This document shows, piece after piece, positions 6,514 through 8,116 of a DNA stretch of 8,116 nt (position 1 is the stretch's first letter; each line of letters begins with the position of its first letter). The notes under the pieces were generated by a model, which had not been told where the DNA came from, made no database searches, and worked only from the letters and a program-made list of their open reading frames with translations. Location of the stretch: contig RFIR01000524.1 in the NCBI GenBank assembly GCA_003695135.1, positions 1-8,116 on the forward strand, read 5' to 3'. Position numbers and translations under genes: made by a program. This stretch comes from Alphaproteobacteria bacterium. Its GTDB lineage: Bacteria > Pseudomonadota > Alphaproteobacteria > Rhodobacterales > Rhodobacteraceae.

Positions 6514-7370
6514 CCGGCAGCCTCCAGATCGGCCATGCGCGCCGCGATGCCGTCGAACACGCTGGGCGGTTCATCGGCGATCGCGTCGAGATGCAGCGCA
6601 GCCAGGGTCCGGCGCCCGGTTTCGGTTTGCGGCAACTCCAGCAGCACGCGATGCAGGCTGCGGATGCCTTCCTCGCCGGCGCGGTCGGCACGGCAGACGA
6701 TGGGGGGAAAGCCCAGCCATTCGGAGCGGGTGACCACGCGGGTGCGCCCGGCAAGCCCGGGCTCTTCCAGCTTCAGCACCTCCCAGACATAACCGTCGAC
6801 GCTGCCCGAGCGGGTCAGACCGGCGGCGACGGCGCGCACCACATTGCGGTGGCCATAGGTGAAGATGCTGCGCGCGAAAAATGTCTCGGGCCGCCGGCCC
6901 ATGCGGATGATGTCGGTGGTGGTGACCAGCCAGCCGGAATTGCTGTTGGGGTCGGAGAATGCATGGGTGCCGCCGGCGAGATCGGCCAGCCCCCGCGCCG
7001 GGTCATCCGGCGCAACGATCAGATAGGAGCGGTAGAGCGGCTTTCCCTGCCAGACCGGCACGCCGATGAGCGTGAGTGCCTTGCGATGCTGCAGATAGGG
7101 ATAGCCGCACACCCAGGCGGCATCGACGCCGCCCTCGAGCAGGAGCGCGGTCACCTCCTCATAGGTCCGGCGCTGAACGAGTTCCACCGGCCGTCCCATG
7201 CCCTCGGCAAGTGCGGCGTGCATCAGGTCGATGACCTCGGCATCGTTGTCGAGAAAGACCGGTGTCAGACCGAAGCGGATCGGGGTTTCGGCGCCGGCGG
7301 GTCCGGCGGGCAGGATGGCTGCGGCCGCGGCGGTCAGCGTGAAGGCGCGTCGTGACAGGGCAGGTTGCAT
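6510..7370 (-). CDS. aioX: AioX-like periplasmic arsenite-sensing binding protein (PhnD family)
   Basis: This is a periplasmic solute-binding protein of the phosphate/phosphonate (PhnD-like) type, 286 residues. In known aio loci AioX binds arsenite and is needed for AioS/AioR signalling. The N-terminus (SRRAFTLTAAAAAILPAGPAGAE) is a signal peptide, likely cut near residues 26-28. Its SRRAF motif resembles a Tat signal. Family features include WVCGYPYL (86-93), FSDPNSNSGW (138-147) and DGYVWE (192-197). C88 in WVCGYP is the likely counterpart of the arsenite-binding Cys reported in Agrobacterium AioX (Cys108); a second Cys is C226. I chose ATG at 7370 over an in-frame GTG at 7388, because GGAGGG (7379-7384) sits 8 nt before the ATG and would lie inside the longer frame. 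The gene is first in aioXSR and overlaps aioS by 4 nt. Confidence 0.92.
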   Translation of the reverse strand: MQPALSRRAFTLTAAAAAILPAGPAGAETPIRFGLTPVFLDNDAEVIDLMHAALAEGMGRPVELVQRRTYEEVTALLLEGGVDAAWVCGYPYLQHRKALTLIGVPVWQGKPLYRSYLIVAPDDPARGLADLAGGTHAFSDPNSNSGWLVTTTDIIRMGRRPETFFARSIFTYGHRNVVRAVAAGLTRSGSVDGYVWEVLKLEEPGLAGRTRVVTRSEWLGFPPIVCRADRAGEEGIRSLHRVLLELPQTETGRRTLAALHLDAIADEPPSVFDGIAARMADLEAAG

Positions 7371-7378
7371 GGTCGTCT

Positions 7379-7384
7379 CCCTCC
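7379..7384 (-). promoter_or_regulatory. Shine-Dalgarno that sets the aioX start
   Basis: GGAGGG on the minus strand lies 8 nt upstream of ATG at 7370. An in-frame GTG at 7388 would add six residues but has no comparable site upstream and would place this ribosome site inside the gene. It would also start upstream of or at the transcription start predicted from the promoter at 7392-7420. Confidence 0.7.
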
Positions 7385-7387
7385 GCA

Positions 7388-7425
7388 CGGGATTATCCCC
7401 GCAACCGGGGCCGGTCGCAATCCCG
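7388..7425. promoter_or_regulatory. Inverted repeats overlapping the aioX promoter (operator candidate)
   Basis: Arms CGGGATT (7388-7394) and AATCCCG (7419-7425) are perfect 7-bp complements that flank the promoter and overlap both hexamers. Within them the minus strand reads GGGATAATCCC, a perfect 11-bp palindrome across the -10, and a second imperfect stem occupies 7401-7418. A repressor or autoregulatory site is possible, as is a DNA hairpin of no function. Confidence 0.4.
7392..7420 (-). promoter_or_regulatory. Sigma70-type promoter of aioXSR
   Basis: On the minus strand a -35 hexamer TTGCGA (7415-7420, 4 of 6 to consensus) and a -10 hexamer GATAAT (7392-7397, 5 of 6) are separated by exactly 17 bp. 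The -10 ends 21 nt before the aioX ATG, giving a leader of roughly 14 nt that still contains the Shine-Dalgarno. The hexamers are embedded in inverted repeats, described separately. This is the best promoter-like match I noticed in the window. Confidence 0.55.
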
Positions 7426-7520
7426 CAGCTTGGCCTCTCATGCCATGGCTCGATGAGTTCGACTCACGCCCTGTCGCTTTCTCTTTTGCGGGCGTTCCAG
7501 GCCCGACCGTTGGTCACGAA

Positions 7521-7671
7521 GCGTTGAGGGCAGCGCACGCCCGAGGCGGTGCGAAGCGCCCGCCTGGGGGTGAGACGGGGCCGTGGCCCCTGCGGGGCCG
7601 CGTAAGCCCGTCGAACGCGGGCGCTGCCCGGGCTAACGCCCGGGTGGGGCAGGTTCTTGTAATTGGGCCCC
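7521..7671 (+). ncRNA. Multi-stem structured element, possibly HEARO/omega-RNA-like
   Basis: About 150 bp in the tcuB-aioX gap can fold into a compact set of stems. A long-range stem GGGCAGCGC/GCGCTGCCC (7528-7536 with 7621-7629) is extended outward by GCGTT near 7521 and AACGC near 7635-7639. Inside are AGGCGG/CCGCCT (7544-7549, 7560-7565), a 9-bp stem (7582-7590, 7594-7602) with loop TGC, and GCCCG/CGGGC (7606-7610, 7618-7622). CCCGGGC-TAAC-GCCCGGG (7627-7644) is an alternative 3' stem that competes with the long-range stem. The order of stems and motifs such as GGGGGTGAGACGGGG and GTCGAACGCGGGCGCTG remind me of HEARO RNAs, the guide RNAs of IscB nucleases. No IscB gene is present, so it would be an orphan. 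Strand is uncertain because inverted repeats fold on both. It could instead be another extragenic repeat. Confidence 0.4.
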
Positions 7672-7734
7672 GGTCCCAGCTTCACTTTCTGTTGGTATGG
7701 CACGGCGAAGCGTCGGGCGGCAGGGCCCTCGGGC

Positions 7735-8116
7735 TCATCCCCGCTCCTGCGCGTCGCGCATCAGTGCGGCGAGCCGGAAGAAGCCATGCGCCATCTTGGT
7801 GAACGGCATCAGCAGAAAGAAGCTCAGCACCGACCCCAGATGAAGCGCCAGCAGCGCGGGCATCAGGGCGGTTCCCCCCAGTGCCCAGAGCGCAAGCCCG
7901 CTGGCCGCGACCAGTGCCAGCAGCGCGGTGAAGGCGTCTTCGCCGCCGCGGGCCGCCGCATCGCCGAGAGCGGGATCCGCCCGCCGCTTGAGCCCGAGCA
8001 TGGCGAGCGTGCCGAAAAGCAGCAGCACGCCGCCTGGGATGCCCAAGAGCTTCGGCACCGACCAGAGGTGGTAGGGGGCGGGCTGGCCGAGCCCGTAATG
8101 CATCACCGTGCCCGCG
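7735..8116 (-). CDS. tcuB: TcuB-like membrane protein, C-terminal part (5' end outside window)
   Basis: This is the C-terminal 127 residues of a protein resembling TcuB (CitB family), which in tricarballylate/citrate use passes electrons from the flavin dehydrogenase TcuA to the membrane. The visible part holds two to three hydrophobic helices (around LLGIPGGVLLLFGTLAMLGL, ALLALVAASGLALWALGG and LLALHLGSVLSFFLLMPF) and ends with KMAHGFFRLAALMRDAQERG, typical of this family. Conserved His in the membrane part may bind haem in relatives. The frame stays open to the right edge with no stop and reads Ala-Gly-Thr-Val-Met-His-Tyr, so the GTG at 8106 is not the real start. The N-terminal iron-sulfur region lies outside. 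The gene is probably unrelated to arsenite oxidation and marks the edge of the aio locus. The symbol is by family resemblance. Confidence 0.8.
   Translation of the reverse strand, partial: AGTVMHYGLGQPAPYHLWSVPKLLGIPGGVLLLFGTLAMLGLKRRADPALGDAAARGGEDAFTALLALVAASGLALWALGGTALMPALLALHLGSVLSFFLLMPFTKMAHGFFRLAALMRDAQERG

Noticed and set aside
7371..7388. Upstream GTG start for aioX at 7388
   Set aside because: The Shine-Dalgarno GGAGGG lies inside this extension and fits the ATG at 7370. The extended N-terminus adds charged residues in front of a normal signal peptide.
7440..7480. tRNA T-arm-like GAGTTCGACTC
   Set aside because: Only a 5-bp hairpin with a 3-nt loop; no acceptor, D or anticodon stems can be drawn around it.
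7521..7644. Integron attC site
   Set aside because: GTT and AAC triplets occur near the ends of the inverted repeat, but in the wrong orientation and without the RYYYAAC/GTTRRRY core sites; no integrase or cassettes are present.
7685..7710. TGGCACG on the plus strand as a sigma54 -24 element
   Set aside because: The following AGC is one base too close and does not match TTGC, and no rightward gene follows; tcuB is on the opposite strand.

Overview
The window holds a complete arsenite-oxidation locus of the aioXSR-aioBA type. All its genes are on the minus strand and are transcribed from right to left. The genes are high in GC, the proteins have an alphaproteobacterial character, and the AioA and AioB sequences look like the Rhizobiales/Rhodobacterales branch of arsenite oxidase. 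A Rhodobacterales-like alphaproteobacterium is my best guess, made from protein character alone and not from a marker gene.

Layout from right to left, in the direction of transcription. Positions 8116-7735 carry the C-terminal part of a TcuB-like membrane electron-transfer protein, with its 5' end outside the window. Positions 7734-7371 are a non-coding gap containing a GC-rich, multi-hairpin element (about 7521-7671) and a good sigma70-type promoter for aioX. The genes aioX (7370-6510), aioS (6513-5083) and aioR (5086-3860) form a tightly coupled sensory operon with 4-nt overlaps (GTGA and ATGA). A 154-bp intergenic region follows, with a perfect 7-bp inverted repeat about 125-145 bp upstream of aioB. 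Then come aioB (3705-3187, Tat-exported Rieske subunit) and aioA (3170-708, molybdopterin catalytic subunit), 16 bp apart. Two strong hairpins lie just beyond aioA. Positions 1-560 hold no convincing gene, and their left 180 bp are AT-rich with an imperfect direct repeat.

How the parts work together: AioX is a periplasmic PhnD-type binding protein expected to sense arsenite and signal to the membrane histidine kinase AioS. AioS would phosphorylate AioR, which should switch on aioBA. AioB is folded in the cytoplasm and exported by the Tat pathway carrying AioA. The heterodimer oxidises arsenite to arsenate in the periplasm. Electrons pass from Mo to the 3Fe-4S cluster of AioA, to the Rieske cluster of AioB, and on to an acceptor that is not encoded here; no cytochrome c gene follows aioA.

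The most unusual point is AioR. It has an intact receiver domain and a Fis-type helix-turn-helix, but its AAA+ domain is about 15 residues short where the sigma54-contacting GAFTGA loop should be, and the Walker B Asp-Glu is replaced by Leu-Ala. The aioB upstream region also lacks a good -24/-12 element. Together these suggest that this locus may not follow the sigma54-dependent scheme described for other aio systems. The second unusual item is the structured element between tcuB and aioX, which may be an orphan HEARO/omega-RNA-like sequence; that identification rests on memory of the family and is not confirmed.
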